A stretch of DNA of 64,000 nt from Solidesulfovibrio magneticus RS-1 (GCF_000010665.1 NC_012796.1:3563501-3627500); one strand, 5' to 3'. Shown: positions 46,350 to 54,824, numbered from the stretch's first letter. The notes: generated from the letters alone by a model not told the origin. A program made the numbers and translations.

Positions 46350-48388
46350 TTGGTTACCGAGAAGACAAAGGAAGAGCTAGTCACTGAATTAGATGCTGCG
46401 CGTCGACGCATCGCGGAGCTTGAATCAAAAGCGCATACTATTCGTTGTTCCCAATGGACTCGCTGTTCATCACGCTATGAATCTCTAGTAAAACTATATG
46501 AGCTAGAAATTGATTCGCTTCAAGAGCTTTTTGATTTCGCTCTAGAACAGGCTTTAGTTTTAACCGAAAGCACTCTCGGTTACATTTACTTTTATGACGA
46601 GACCACAGAAGTATTCACACTATATTCATGGTCAAAAAACGCAACGAGTCATTGCAAGGTCGCTGACAAACCTAATAGATTTTTGCTAAAAGACACAGGA
46701 TTATGGGGGGAGGTTGTTCGTCAGCGCAAGGAAATTGTTGTCAATAATTTTTCTTGCCCAAATCGTTTCAAGAAAGGATATCAAGATGGCCATGTTGATA
46801 TCCACAATTTTTTATCGATACCTGTATGGAAAGGAGAATCGATTGTTGCCGTTGTTGGCGTTGGCAATAAAGAAAGTGACTATACCGAATTTGACATCCA
46901 GCAACTTGATTTATTTGCAAAAGGTGTTTGGGTTGTTGCTCAACGGAAAGGGGCTGAGGAAGCACTTCGCTTGAGCGAAGAACGGTATCGTTCCGTAGTA
47001 GAAGATCAAACTGAACTTATCAGCAGGACTACCCCTGAAGGAATTATTTTATTTGTCAATGAGATTTACTGCCGATTTTTTGGGATAACCGCAGGAGATA
47101 TTGTTGGATCTAACTGGGCTCCAGCCGTTGCTCCCGATGACATTCACATGGTTCAGAATATTCTTAATACTTTTTCACCTGACAGTCCCGTTGTGACAAT
47201 TGAGATTCGTGTATTTAATGCGCTAAATGAAATTCGGTGGATGCAATTTGTTAATCGGGCAATTTTTGACAAGAATTCCAATATCGTTGAAATTCAATCT
47301 GTCGGCAGAGACATTACAGAACGCAAAACAATCGAAGAAGAGTTAAAAGAAAGCGAATTACGCTGGAAATTCGCTCTAGAAGGAAGCGGCGATGGAATTT
47401 GGGATTGGGATATTGCAAAAAATACCCTATTTTTTTCTCACGGATGCAATCTAATGCTTGGCTATTAAGAAAATGAATCAAGAAATACCCCTACTGGGTG
47501 GAAGCAAAGCGTCCATCCAGACGATCTAGAAGATTGTTTAGAAGCTCTTTACTGTCATTTGCGTGGCGAAACTTCTTTGTATGAAAAAGAATATCGTTTG
47601 CGTTGTAAAAATGGATCTTATAAATGGATACTTAGCCGCGGAAAAGTAATCCAATATGACACACAGGAAAACCATTGAGGGTCATGGGTACCATCAATGA
47701 TATTTCTGAAAGAAAAAAGATGGAAGCCATAAGAGACGATGTTGATAAAATAATGAGGCATGATTTACGGTCTTCCCTTATTGGTATCGTTGGATTACCC
47801 GACATCTTGCTGGAAAATCACGAACTCACACAGAAAGAGAGGGATATACTGTGTGCAATCCAGGATTCCGGTTACAAACTTCTATCAATGATCGAAAATT
47901 CCGTTAGCATTTACAGGATGGAGATTGGGTCTCATGAGCTAAATCTGTCAAAAATTGACATTATTCCAGTCCTCAAAAATGTTATTTCAGGGTTAAGTCG
48001 CAAATTCAAAAACAGTAGTATATCTTTTAAAATTCTTGTGGAAGATAAAATTCTAACTAATAGAGATTCATTTTTATTAGACTGCGAGGATACTTTTTTT
48101 TATAATATGATTTCAAATTTATTATTAAATTCACTGGAAGCTTCCCCATTAAACGAAACAATTTTCTTGAAGCTTTCTTTTTCAAAAAAATCACTCAGCA
48201 TTATCAACAAAGGTTCTGTGCCTCTAGAAATAAGAAATAAATTTTTTGAAAAATATGTTACGGCAGGAAAAAAAAGCGGAACTGGAATTGGCACCTACTC
48301 GGCAGCTCTTATTGCCAAAACCCACGGTTGGAAGATATGGCTTGACACGTCAATTCTCAATGAGACTACCGTGACAGTTAAATTTTAA
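46350..48388 (+). pseudogene. sensor histidine kinase (GAF-PAS-PAS-HisKA-HATPase), broken twice
   Basis: The reading frame starts with TTG 46350 behind GAGGAG and encodes an N-terminal coiled coil, a GAF domain (about 50-205) and a PAS domain with SVGRDITERKTIEE. It then enters a second PAS domain, where it stops at TAA 47466-47468 (LMLGY-stop; GAA would restore the usual GYEENE). The frame continues (GWKQSVHPDDLEDC, YRLRCKNGSYKWILS) until a one-base loss near 47671 (QENH-stop instead of QENPLRVMGT). From 47675 the remaining frame encodes the HisKA His (MRHDLRSSLIGI) and an ATPase domain ending GTGIGTYSAALIAKTHGWKI. Both lesions are single-base events, so inactivation is recent or due to sequencing error. 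Confidence 0.85.
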
Positions 48389-48399
48389 CGATATTGACA

Positions 48400-48878
48400 C
48401 TCGGATTTGCTCTTCACACGGCACTATCTCAACCAGTCGTAGCGCACCGTTCGGTTGCAGCGCTCAACCGTACCCATCTTCACGTCCTCCCCAAAGCGCA
48501 GCCCTTTGCGCATTGTGTAGCGCCTCGCCACGCCTCATTTTTCGACTCATTTCGGCTCGGCGGCCCAGCCAGCCTCGTCATCCCAAAATTTCAAATTTCG
48601 ACGAACACAACGCATCCTGCTGCAATTGCTAACGATCATCGCGGAATCTGCGTTCAAATTCGTTAAAATTCGTTCAATACACTGAAATAACACATAAAAT
48701 ACAGAAAGCGACGCCGGGCCGGGAAAATCCTGGGAGACAAAACAGGTGGAGAGGGGACCAGATGACAGGGGGATTGGGGATTGCGGATAAATCGGGTCCG
48801 CCAACGATGCCAACAGGCACGACACGCTGAACATAGAAAAAAGGGCCAGGACTTTTATGTCCTAACCCCTTGAAATCA
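48400..48878. repeat. R repeat, copy 2 (diverged), with tRNA-Thr terminator
   Basis: This region has no gene. It is homologous in order to the repeat at 45724 and 60958 but more diverged on its left; from GCGGATAAATCGGGTCCGCC onward it is nearly identical to copy 4. A terminator stem lies at 48837-48872 (minus strand: GGGGTTAGGAC, loop, GTCCTGGCCC, T-run) directly downstream of the tRNA end. Confidence 0.75.
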
Positions 48879-48923
48879 TGGAGCCAGCATGGAGACTCGA
48901 ACTCCAGACCTGCTGATTACGAA
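48879..48923 (-). other. attachment-site repeat: displaced 3' end of tRNA-Thr, boundary 2
   Basis: A 45-bp block identical to 61460-61504. On the minus strand it starts TTCGTAATCAGCAGG (anticodon loop CGT and stem), continues with the T-arm TGGAGTTCGAGTCTCCA and ends TGCTGGCTCCA (acceptor and CCA). The 5' half of a tRNA is absent: the bases beyond are GTTGTGTC, unable to pair. It is therefore an integration scar, not a tRNA gene. Confidence 0.85.
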
Positions 48924-48969
48924 GACACAACCTTTGGCTCATCATATTGAATTAATTAGATTAATTTAG

Positions 48970-49069
48970 ATTTTTGGCGCTATTTTTTGGCTAATAGCCA
49001 ACAGCTCTTTTGGCAAAACAATACGCATTTTTGGCGGTGTTTTTGGTTATTTTTTGGCATGTTGTGGCA
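48970..49069. repeat. TTTTTGGC direct-repeat array, possible recombinase arm sites (copy 1)
   Basis: Six direct copies of a TTTTTGGC-like octamer occur at 48971, 48983, 49007, 49028, 49040 and 49050, plus TGTGGCA at 49063, within 100 bp of the attachment site. The identical array is found in the second module (61552-61650). Arrays like this next to a core site often bind the N-terminal domain of tyrosine recombinases or an accessory factor. Confidence 0.6.
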
Positions 49070-49163
49070 AACTGGACGAGAATTTATCACAAACATCCGC
49101 CACCATCAAGTTTCGAGATTGTAAATCAGTTCTTATGAATGGACGACAAACAAATTTTAAAGT

Positions 49164-49201
49164 AAAAAACGAGGCAGGCATTAGAAATCAATGCCCGCCT
49201 C
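49164..49201 (-). terminator. terminator of the zinc-ribbon gene (copy 1)
   Basis: On the minus strand GAGGCGGGCATT, a short loop and AATGCCTGCCTC are followed by GTTTTTTAC. It lies about 90 nt after the stop of the zinc-ribbon gene. The same structure is at 61747-61784. Confidence 0.75.
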
Positions 49202-49293
49202 CATGTAAATCAATACTCAATCTACTGAAACAACCGAACTAATCAAAACAACTCTTGACCCAACTAAACAAGTACATTCTGAAGAATTAACTA

Positions 49294-49650
49294 TCACTTA
49301 GAATGAACGAGATAAGATTTTTTCATATACGCCGCTACAATATCATTAATATTTTGTCTCACACGAACAGACGAACCAGCATCACGATTAATTACTTCTG
49401 AAGATTCACTCTTACCGGTCTCGTTTTCAATGAGATTACTAGCTTCATAATTTATCAAAGATACATTTTCTTTACAATTTTTTACATCAACAACTGGTTT
49501 TTCTCCAGGAACATCACGTTTACGATCTATATCTTCAAAAATTGATTCAATAAATTTTTTATCGCCTAAATAACAACTTTTGCAATAACGATAGTGATAC
49601 CCACCAACAAAAGTAGCTCCACAACTAGCGCACTTATTCTTTACATACAT
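49294..49650 (-). CDS. small zinc-ribbon protein of the recombinase module (copy 1)
   Basis: This 118-aa protein starts MYVKNKCASCGATFVGG and continues with YRYCKSCYLG, giving two CxxC pairs (Cys7, Cys10, Cys23, Cys26) of a zinc ribbon. The C-terminus (VRVRQNINDIVAAYMKKSYL) is helical. Between the two copies of this gene the ends are conserved while residues 47-75 differ, suggesting a flexible linker. It lies between the attachment site and the recombinase gene, where excisionases or directionality factors are often encoded; that role is inference. A good ribosome site (GAGGGATTTGTT) precedes the ATG. Confidence 0.75.
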   Translation of the reverse strand: MYVKNKCASCGATFVGGYHYRYCKSCYLGDKKFIESIFEDIDRKRDVPGEKPVVDVKNCKENVSLINYEASNLIENETGKSESSEVINRDAGSSVRVRQNINDIVAAYMKKSYLVHSK

Positions 49651-49737
49651 AACAAATCCCTCTTAAGTAAGTTTCGAAATATAAAATTGACAATTTTTAA
49701 TTCAAACAATCAGCGAATCTATCAACGACATCAATTA

Positions 49738-49770
49738 GGGGCATCTTCCTACAAAGATGCCCCCCTTTTT
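49738..49770 (+). terminator. hairpin with T-run between recombinase and zinc-ribbon genes (copy 1)
   Basis: GGGGCATCTT-CCTACA-AAGATGCCCC followed by CCTTTTT on the plus strand. No plus-strand gene ends here, so it may insulate the recombinase gene from transcription entering from the left, or act weakly on the minus strand. The repeat copy is at 62321-62353. Confidence 0.65.
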
Positions 49771-49771
49771 A

Positions 49772-50872
49772 TCAAACCAATTCAGGAAGCAGACTGACCG
49801 CTCTTTCTTTTTCACTTTCAAGGCAGTGATAGTAATGACTTGTTGTTGTCGAGATCATTGAATGCCCCAATAATTTTGAAACAGCCGCCAGATCAGCTCC
49901 TTTACTCAACATCGTTGTTGCGAAGAGATGCCTAAGATCGTACATACGAACTGGATAGTTAATCTTTGCCCGCTGACATGCCCCTCTAAATCCTTTGCGG
50001 ATCATGCCAATACGCTCACCACGATAATCAACCACATATCCCGAGGTAGATTCAGCCATCCTTGACCGCATTTTTTCGAGCAACTTAGCCGAAATCGGAA
50101 CAATCCGATATGTCTTTGTTTTACTAGCATATATACGCGCAACACTTTTTTCAAAATCGATATGCTCCCATTTGAGTGCAAGCAATTCTGATTCACCAGG
50201 ACGGGTCCCAAGGTTGAAGCAAACTTCCATTGCCCAACGAATATGAGACTCTGCACACTCCATAATTCGCTTGATATCTTCAACTGTAAGCTGAATCTCT
50301 CGAGGCTTCTCTTTTGACTTACGTCTTCCGCGCATAGGATTCACTTTAGTGAGCCCCATTGCAACCCCGAAATTGAATATTGCATTGACATAGTCACCAT
50401 AACGATTGACTGTCAATTGAGACCGAGGTTTTCCGCTCTTCCCTGGAGTATTTTGAAAAATCTTGATGAATGGAACCATGTCATCAACATAAGTCATCTC
50501 ATTAACGACTTTGTCGCCGATGAGTGGATTGAACTGGTTCTCTATCATCTTTTTCAACTTCTTGGTATTGGTCTCTGTCCGACCAGAGACTTCAAGGTGC
50601 TCTATGTATTTATCCGCAAGATCCTTGAAGATTATTTCAAAAGGCGAAGTATTAACCAGAACCTCTTCACTCTTGACAGGTTGCTCTGACTCGATTGAAA
50701 CAGAGGAGGAGACTTCTCCCCTACTCTGTTTGCTAGCACTTTTCTTTTCTTGATCAAATGCCAGAGCTTCAGCATAAGCATTATCGCCGCGACCAAAAGA
50801 TTTATCTCGACGCGCCCCATTTACATCAGTGTAATAGACCATCCATCGTCCATCTCTTTGATAGACACCCAT
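49772..50872 (-). CDS. tyrosine recombinase/integrase IntA (copy 1)
   Basis: This 366-aa site-specific recombinase begins MGVYQRDGRWMVYYTDVNG, an N-terminal arm-binding-like domain. A Ser/Glu-rich linker follows, then a SAM-like core-binding domain (about 95-185) and the catalytic domain. Catalytic residues: Arg in NLGTRPGESELLALKW, Lys in YASKTKTYRIV, the His/Arg box YDLRHLFATTML and LGHSMISTTTSHYYH with the nucleophilic Tyr. It is directly downstream of IntB on the same strand. A copy with only scattered differences is at 62355-63455. It presumably catalyses integration into the tRNA-Thr 3' end. Confidence 0.93.
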   Translation of the reverse strand: MGVYQRDGRWMVYYTDVNGARRDKSFGRGDNAYAEALAFDQEKKSASKQSRGEVSSSVSIESEQPVKSEEVLVNTSPFEIIFKDLADKYIEHLEVSGRTETNTKKLKKMIENQFNPLIGDKVVNEMTYVDDMVPFIKIFQNTPGKSGKPRSQLTVNRYGDYVNAIFNFGVAMGLTKVNPMRGRRKSKEKPREIQLTVEDIKRIMECAESHIRWAMEVCFNLGTRPGESELLALKWEHIDFEKSVARIYASKTKTYRIVPISAKLLEKMRSRMAESTSGYVVDYRGERIGMIRKGFRGACQRAKINYPVRMYDLRHLFATTMLSKGADLAAVSKLLGHSMISTTTSHYYHCLESEKERAVSLLPELV

Positions 50873-50950
50873 AAGATTTCTCGCATAAGCTTGAATATTG
50901 AATAAGACAATGATTTAAAATGACATGAAGACAGGCCGAAGCAATACACA

Positions 50951-51508
50951 TCAAATAGTATTCAACAATATTTCCTCAACCTCTTCTTCTTGAATGCCCA
51001 AGTATCTTCTTGTTATCGAAGGGCTACTATGATTAAGACGCTTAGACAATATTTCCCAGCTAACACCAAATGTCTTCCGTTGATGATATGTCCAAGTCTT
51101 GCGAAGCGTGTGAGCACCGTAATTGCCAGTTAAATTTATCACTTCAGTCCAGCGTTTCACATACTTTATCACAGCAAATGTTGTCAGAGGATAATTCTTC
51201 CCCTTCCTGCTCTTGAACAAGTAATCAGAGCCATTGAATGAGTTACCATTTAGATACCCATCCAGCGCAGCTTTAATCTCCTTATTCAAAATGAAGACAT
51301 TTTCTTTACCAGTCTTCTTTTCACGCAAAGAAATGCGCTCACCAACCGGAACGTCAAGAACGTCATCAATTTTCAAAGCCAAAATGTCTTGAACCCTCAA
51401 TCCTGAATTTACACCCATTACAAACAGTAATTTGTCACGAGGATTATCACTCAAAAGCTTTTTTATACTTTTTATGCTTTTCAAATCAACAATTGGATCA
51501 ACCTTCAT
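50951..51508 (-). CDS. small tyrosine recombinase IntB, catalytic domain only (copy 1)
   Basis: This 185-aa protein consists almost entirely of a tyrosine-recombinase catalytic domain. It has Arg in GVNSGLRVQDILALK, Lys in LREKKTGKENVFILN, the box HTLRKTWTYHQ, and LNHSSPSITRRYLGI with the nucleophilic Tyr. There is no arm-binding or core-binding domain. This size and organisation resemble small XerC/D-like or phage-satellite recombinases. ATG 51508 has GGAGG 5 nt upstream. It is transcribed 78 nt ahead of IntA, so the two are likely co-expressed. Whether it acts with IntA or on another site is unknown. Confidence 0.88.
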   Translation of the reverse strand: MKVDPIVDLKSIKSIKKLLSDNPRDKLLFVMGVNSGLRVQDILALKIDDVLDVPVGERISLREKKTGKENVFILNKEIKAALDGYLNGNSFNGSDYLFKSRKGKNYPLTTFAVIKYVKRWTEVINLTGNYGAHTLRKTWTYHQRKTFGVSWEILSKRLNHSSPSITRRYLGIQEEEVEEILLNTI

Positions 51509-51631
51509 AAAAGCCTCCAATGCTTGAATTTGCAACAGGACAGTGGGAAAACAGACTTTGAAAATGCTGGGTGAAAATTACCCTTAGAACCTGTTTTCAA
51601 AATCCAATTGTATTCCACGAGGTAGAAAGTT

Positions 51632-52057
51632 ATGGGATTTGAGTTCTTCACCGATGAGATCAAGCCTGCTATCGGCCCCATCACAGGACCTACTGTTTCC
51701 ATTTCAATGCGCCGTGGACAGGTCAGCTTTTCCGCTGCAGCTTCCACGCTGATGAAGCTGAAGACTGGAAAAACTTTTATTGCCATTGGTTACGATAAAG
51801 ACAACAACTTGCTCGGATTCAAGGTCGCCAGCAAAAAAGAACAGGGCATGGCTCCCGTTGAAGAACTGAAAGTGTACGCTACGGGAACTTCAGTTGACGT
51901 GATCTATGCTTTTTCGACTCTTGACAAAATTCCTGCCATTCCCCGTGATGGCTCCTATAAATACCTTGTCTCTGAAGGAGAAGCTGGAGTCTTCTTCGTC
52001 GACCTTGGGAAAGGAAAGAAAAATCCGAAAGCTAAGTCAAAAGCTAAAGGATTTTAA
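51632..52057 (+). CDS. 141-aa protein of unknown function
   Basis: The protein begins MGFEFFTDEIKPAIGPITGP and has a beta-rich body (VSISMRRGQVSFSAAAS, KTFIAIGYDKDNNLLGFKV) and a very basic tail GKGKKNPKAKSKAKGF that could bind nucleic acid. I do not recognise the family. GAGG precedes the ATG. It is the only plus-strand gene in this part of the element and is divergent from the recombinases; the gap of 123 bp contains long imperfect inverted repeats (e.g. TTTGAAAA with TTTTCAAA, AAAACAG with CTGTTTT) that may control the divergent promoters. Given that place, a regulatory or structural DNA-binding role is possible. Confidence 0.6.
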   Translation: MGFEFFTDEIKPAIGPITGPTVSISMRRGQVSFSAAASTLMKLKTGKTFIAIGYDKDNNLLGFKVASKKEQGMAPVEELKVYATGTSVDVIYAFSTLDKIPAIPRDGSYKYLVSEGEAGVFFVDLGKGKKNPKAKSKAKGF

Positions 52058-52080
52058 TTCGACCGAGTCATAATAAAAAT

Positions 52081-52109
52081 CCCACGCCTTCCATCTCGGG
52101 AGGCGTGGG
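52081..52109. terminator. bidirectional terminator
   Basis: CCCACGCCTTCC-ATCTC-GGGAGGCGTGGG; on the minus strand it is followed by ATTTTTATT, and on the plus strand by CGTAATTATT. It separates the convergent 141-aa gene and the nuclease gene pair. Confidence 0.8.
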
Positions 52110-52189
52110 CGTAATTATTATATTTATACCAACAGAATAAAAGGCTACAAACAAAAATATCATTCAAAAACTTTGGCAACTATCACCCC

Positions 52190-52756
52190 TCAAGCGCAAT
52201 AATCATCAATAGCTGGCATCAAAATCTTGTTAATCCTCGAAAATAAATCTGAAAAATAACAAACTGGTTCATCATCATATTTAAGCGCTAAAAGAACTTT
52301 CTTGTCATCCCAAAAACTAAACTGTTTAACCCTCTGAAACCAAACCCAATATTTTGACTGAGACCCTGGTCCAAATTCTTTATTTAATTCATCAACCACA
52401 GAATTATTTACAATTCCCTCTATATCCTTATCTTTACTTAATCCAATTATAAAATCTCTTACTCCGCCAGACTGCGCCTCTAAATTTAGCCATATATCTT
52501 TATTAGCCCAAGCTTGTTTCTGAAAAGCAATTCCGGCATATGACACAATACCTTCATCTGCATAAGTATTTTTATATGTCCACATCGAGCTATCTTCGAG
52601 ACTATTGAAAAAAGCGCTCTTCAATTTTTGACCAAATGAATTATAAATTGAAACTAAAATTTGATTCCTAGATTCAATCACATTCAAAGCAATTTCTAAG
52701 TTTTTCTTGCTAGCGAGGGCATAACTAACTACTGCGTCTTTCTCTGGTGCTAACAT
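52190..52756 (-). CDS. second cistron of a split PD-(D/E)XK nuclease-family protein
   Basis: This 188-aa soluble protein begins MLAPEKDAVVSYALASKKNL. It resembles in length and helical-then-beta character (ALNVIESRNQILVSIYNSF, YAGIAFQKQAWANKDIWLNL) the C-terminal half that follows the nuclease domain in PDDEXK_4-type (pfam14281) proteins; this assignment is from memory and moderate. The start at 52756 has a strong GAGGAGG 6 nt upstream, located just past the stop of the nuclease gene, so it is independently translated and not the product of a frameshift. The pair presumably forms one complex. Confidence 0.55.
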   Translation of the reverse strand: MLAPEKDAVVSYALASKKNLEIALNVIESRNQILVSIYNSFGQKLKSAFFNSLEDSSMWTYKNTYADEGIVSYAGIAFQKQAWANKDIWLNLEAQSGGVRDFIIGLSKDKDIEGIVNNSVVDELNKEFGPGSQSKYWVWFQRVKQFSFWDDKKVLLALKYDDEPVCYFSDLFSRINKILMPAIDDYCA

Positions 52757-52767
52757 TACAAACCTCC

Positions 52768-53412
52768 TCATCCTTGAACTATATTTTCAAGGATGTAATT
52801 CTTAAACTCATCTAAAAAGAAGCACACCCTAGTCGAATTGCAAACAGCTTTGCATTCATCTAGCCATGTCGCGACCTCGAAGTAAGACCAAACAACCAAG
52901 GTGACGCCAGACGGAGCTTGGTCTGTGTTTATTGTTTTAGGATTATGACCTGATGGAGTCAAAAAAACTATATAGCTATTATCACACAGTTTTGAGAGAT
53001 GGTCTGAATAATCTGCCAGTTGGTTGTCTTGCTCCCCTGACCATAATTTGTTTTCAATGGCTATCAGCACAGACCCGAGTTCAACCAAAATATCAATCCG
53101 CCTATGATTTTGAAATATTGTATAAGTATGAGACTCTCGTGAAACTTTTACACCAGAAGTATCTAAAGATATTCTAGACTGTTCCAAAAGTCTTTCTAAA
53201 AACTTAATAAGAAAAATTGATTCTTGACCATGACTTCCAGAAGGGTTTAACAAAAAGGCAATGAGGTCAGACATTTTATTTTCATCAATATACATTAATT
53301 TTAAAAAATTGAATTCTGGTGCCAGAAATTTATTTAACTTGGAATTTGCGTCTTTAATTATTTCTAAACGAAATGACATCTCATCAAAGAAGCTTGCAAT
53401 ATTACTTTCCAT
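52768..53412 (-). CDS. PD-(D/E)XK nuclease family protein (PDDEXK_4-like), nuclease half
   Basis: This 214-aa protein has the nuclease core RRIDILVELGSVLIAIENKL, with Asp107, Glu120 and Lys122 as the D...ExK triad and a downstream GEQDNQLADY block with the conserved Gln. The N-terminal helical part includes ENKMSDLIAFLLNPSGSHGQ, a typical signature of this family, whose members are usually around 400 aa in a single chain. Here the chain stops after the nuclease domain. ATG 53412 has GAGGAA upstream. Such proteins are frequent in defence islands; the target is unknown. Confidence 0.8.
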   Translation of the reverse strand: MESNIASFFDEMSFRLEIIKDANSKLNKFLAPEFNFLKLMYIDENKMSDLIAFLLNPSGSHGQESIFLIKFLERLLEQSRISLDTSGVKVSRESHTYTIFQNHRRIDILVELGSVLIAIENKLWSGEQDNQLADYSDHLSKLCDNSYIVFLTPSGHNPKTINTDQAPSGVTLVVWSYFEVATWLDECKAVCNSTRVCFFLDEFKNYILENIVQG

Positions 53413-53472
53413 GGCTATTCCTCGTTCGGGATCTATATCCAATTTTTGTCACATGCTTGGGGTACAGTCAAG

Positions 53473-54531
53473 TCAGTCCAGCAACAGCCTGAGCACTGGA
53501 GAAATATAATTATTTGATATTGTTGGATTAACTACCGAAGGCAGGTCTCCATAAACACCTGTGTTGTAGTATGCATACCCACCGAATTTTGTACCTGTTG
53601 AGTCAACACTCACGTGATCATCATAGGAAATTCGAAAAAACCCTTTCTCACCCCAGTCACCTCCCCAGCTATTCTTAACTAAGAAACACCTCTCATCGTC
53701 GTCATAGCCGACAACGAGAATGGCATGACTCCCTACATATTCAGCACTAGTACGGTGATAAACACCAGACTCGTAGAAATAAAAATCATAGTAAGTTCGC
53801 ATGTTGACAACGAGCGGTCCATAGTCCCTTAGATACTTCTTCACAAGAGCGACGGTATAGGTAGCTTGATCCCCTACATACTCCCAGGGCACTTGAAGCA
53901 CCCCATCTTTAAGCTTGAATTTCTTAGGAGACCCATATGAATCAGTACCTTGCAGAGCAAGCGAGCAGTCGAGTTTAGATTCTACGTAGGGGGCGTAGAC
54001 TTCTTCGATAGCGCCAACATCTCTGTAAAAATTAATCGCACGAGAAGTATATCCACTTACACATGTTCCGGCACTAACATTGTTACATGACAACAATCCT
54101 TGCTCAGACAAATCCATCGCCGACGCTTCATCAAATCTCTTGTTATATATCCTCAGTAGCGTTTCAAGTTGAGCAGTCACTGCAAACGCCCAGCAAGAAC
54201 CACACGAACCTTGATCTTTTATACTCGTAACATAATTTACTCCATCAACATCTGTCCAAGTGAACCTTGAAGGTGCCTCTAAGGCAACATCATCAGGCAA
54301 GCTATGCCTTGCGCTGAGTTGAGGTTGAATAACAGACTCCTCCTCGGCAGCGGTCGCCCACTTTTTTAAATCCTCAATGGACATACCTGTAAACTTGTTA
54401 TCTCCAGCTTTCCAAGAACTTTTAGCTTTCTGGGCAATCTCACTATTAATTGACGCAACCCGACTCGATTCTGCCAAGGCATCAACAGTAATTAGTAAGC
54501 ACATCAAAGTTAAAAGAAGAAAAGTATGCAT
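53473..54531 (-). CDS. secreted papain-like (C1 family) cysteine peptidase
   Basis: This 352-aa protein has a Sec signal peptide (MHTFLLLTLMCLLITVDALA) and a propeptide-like segment. The papain fold follows, with Gln107 and Cys113 in KDQGSCGSCWAFA, His269 in GSHAILVVGYDD and Asn287 in VKNSWGGDWGEKGF. All four catalytic positions are intact, and paired Cys suggest disulfides, consistent with an extracytoplasmic enzyme. C1 peptidases are uncommon in bacteria and unexpected in a sulfate-reducer element. It lies between the nuclease pair and the HELFH protein on the same strand; AAGG precedes the ATG. Confidence 0.92.
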   Translation of the reverse strand: MHTFLLLTLMCLLITVDALAESSRVASINSEIAQKAKSSWKAGDNKFTGMSIEDLKKWATAAEEESVIQPQLSARHSLPDDVALEAPSRFTWTDVDGVNYVTSIKDQGSCGSCWAFAVTAQLETLLRIYNKRFDEASAMDLSEQGLLSCNNVSAGTCVSGYTSRAINFYRDVGAIEEVYAPYVESKLDCSLALQGTDSYGSPKKFKLKDGVLQVPWEYVGDQATYTVALVKKYLRDYGPLVVNMRTYYDFYFYESGVYHRTSAEYVGSHAILVVGYDDDERCFLVKNSWGGDWGEKGFFRISYDDHVSVDSTGTKFGGYAYYNTGVYGDLPSVVNPTISNNYISPVLRLLLD

Positions 54532-54597
54532 ACAGCTTGCCTTACATTAATTAGTTACAAAAAACAACGTTCGTCTGTACAATAGTTTATTCGCGCC

Positions 54598-54789
54598 CTA
54601 TGACCAAATGACGGGGCTAGACTTTAACTCAATAACCATGGCACCTTTGAAGCGGCGGTCGTTAGTTAAAAAACTACAAACGACAACAATGGCAACGATT
54701 ATCCAAGATGCTGCATGTTTTTGCCAAATCAGGATATCGATCTCTGCATTGCTTTGCACCGTATTGAATCTTCGATTCATCTCGGTCAT
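54598..54789 (-). CDS. possible small membrane protein
   Basis: A 63-aa frame with one hydrophobic segment (AASWIIVAIVVVCSFL) flanked by charged residues, in the 293-bp gap between two same-strand genes. No clear ribosome site is seen, and the opposite strand is also open, so this is a weak call. If real it would be a single-pass inner-membrane peptide of the gene set. Confidence 0.3.
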   Translation of the reverse strand: MTEMNRRFNTVQSNAEIDILIWQKHAASWIIVAIVVVCSFLTNDRRFKGAMVIELKSSPVIWS

Positions 54790-54824
54790 TATCGTTGGGT
54801 CGTTAAAGCGCGACTTTAAATTGT

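Larger units (their letters stand above)
46241..48923. mobile_element. remnant integrated element E1 (tRNA-Thr site)
   Basis: The segment between the decayed boundary at 46.2 kb and the tRNA-Thr 3' end at 48879-48923 contains only a broken sensor kinase and the diverged R repeat copy 2. No recombinase is left. Position, decay and terminal tRNA fragment suggest an old integration, partly deleted. Confidence 0.55.
48924..49293. other. non-coding left end of element E2
   Basis: About 370 bp without a gene: the att boundary, an AT-rich stretch with TTAATTAGATTAATTTAGA, the TTTTTGGC array (48970-49069) and the minus-strand terminator (49164-49201). It is repeated nearly identically at 61505-61876. 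Confidence 0.7.

Noticed and set aside
48879-48923. Intact tRNA-Thr gene
   Set aside because: Only the anticodon loop to CCA end is present; bases 5' of it cannot form D-arm or acceptor stem. The same holds for 61460-61504.
52756-52771. Frameshift joining the two nuclease cistrons
   Set aside because: The second gene has its own strong ribosome site and a suitable ATG, so two genes are the simpler reading.
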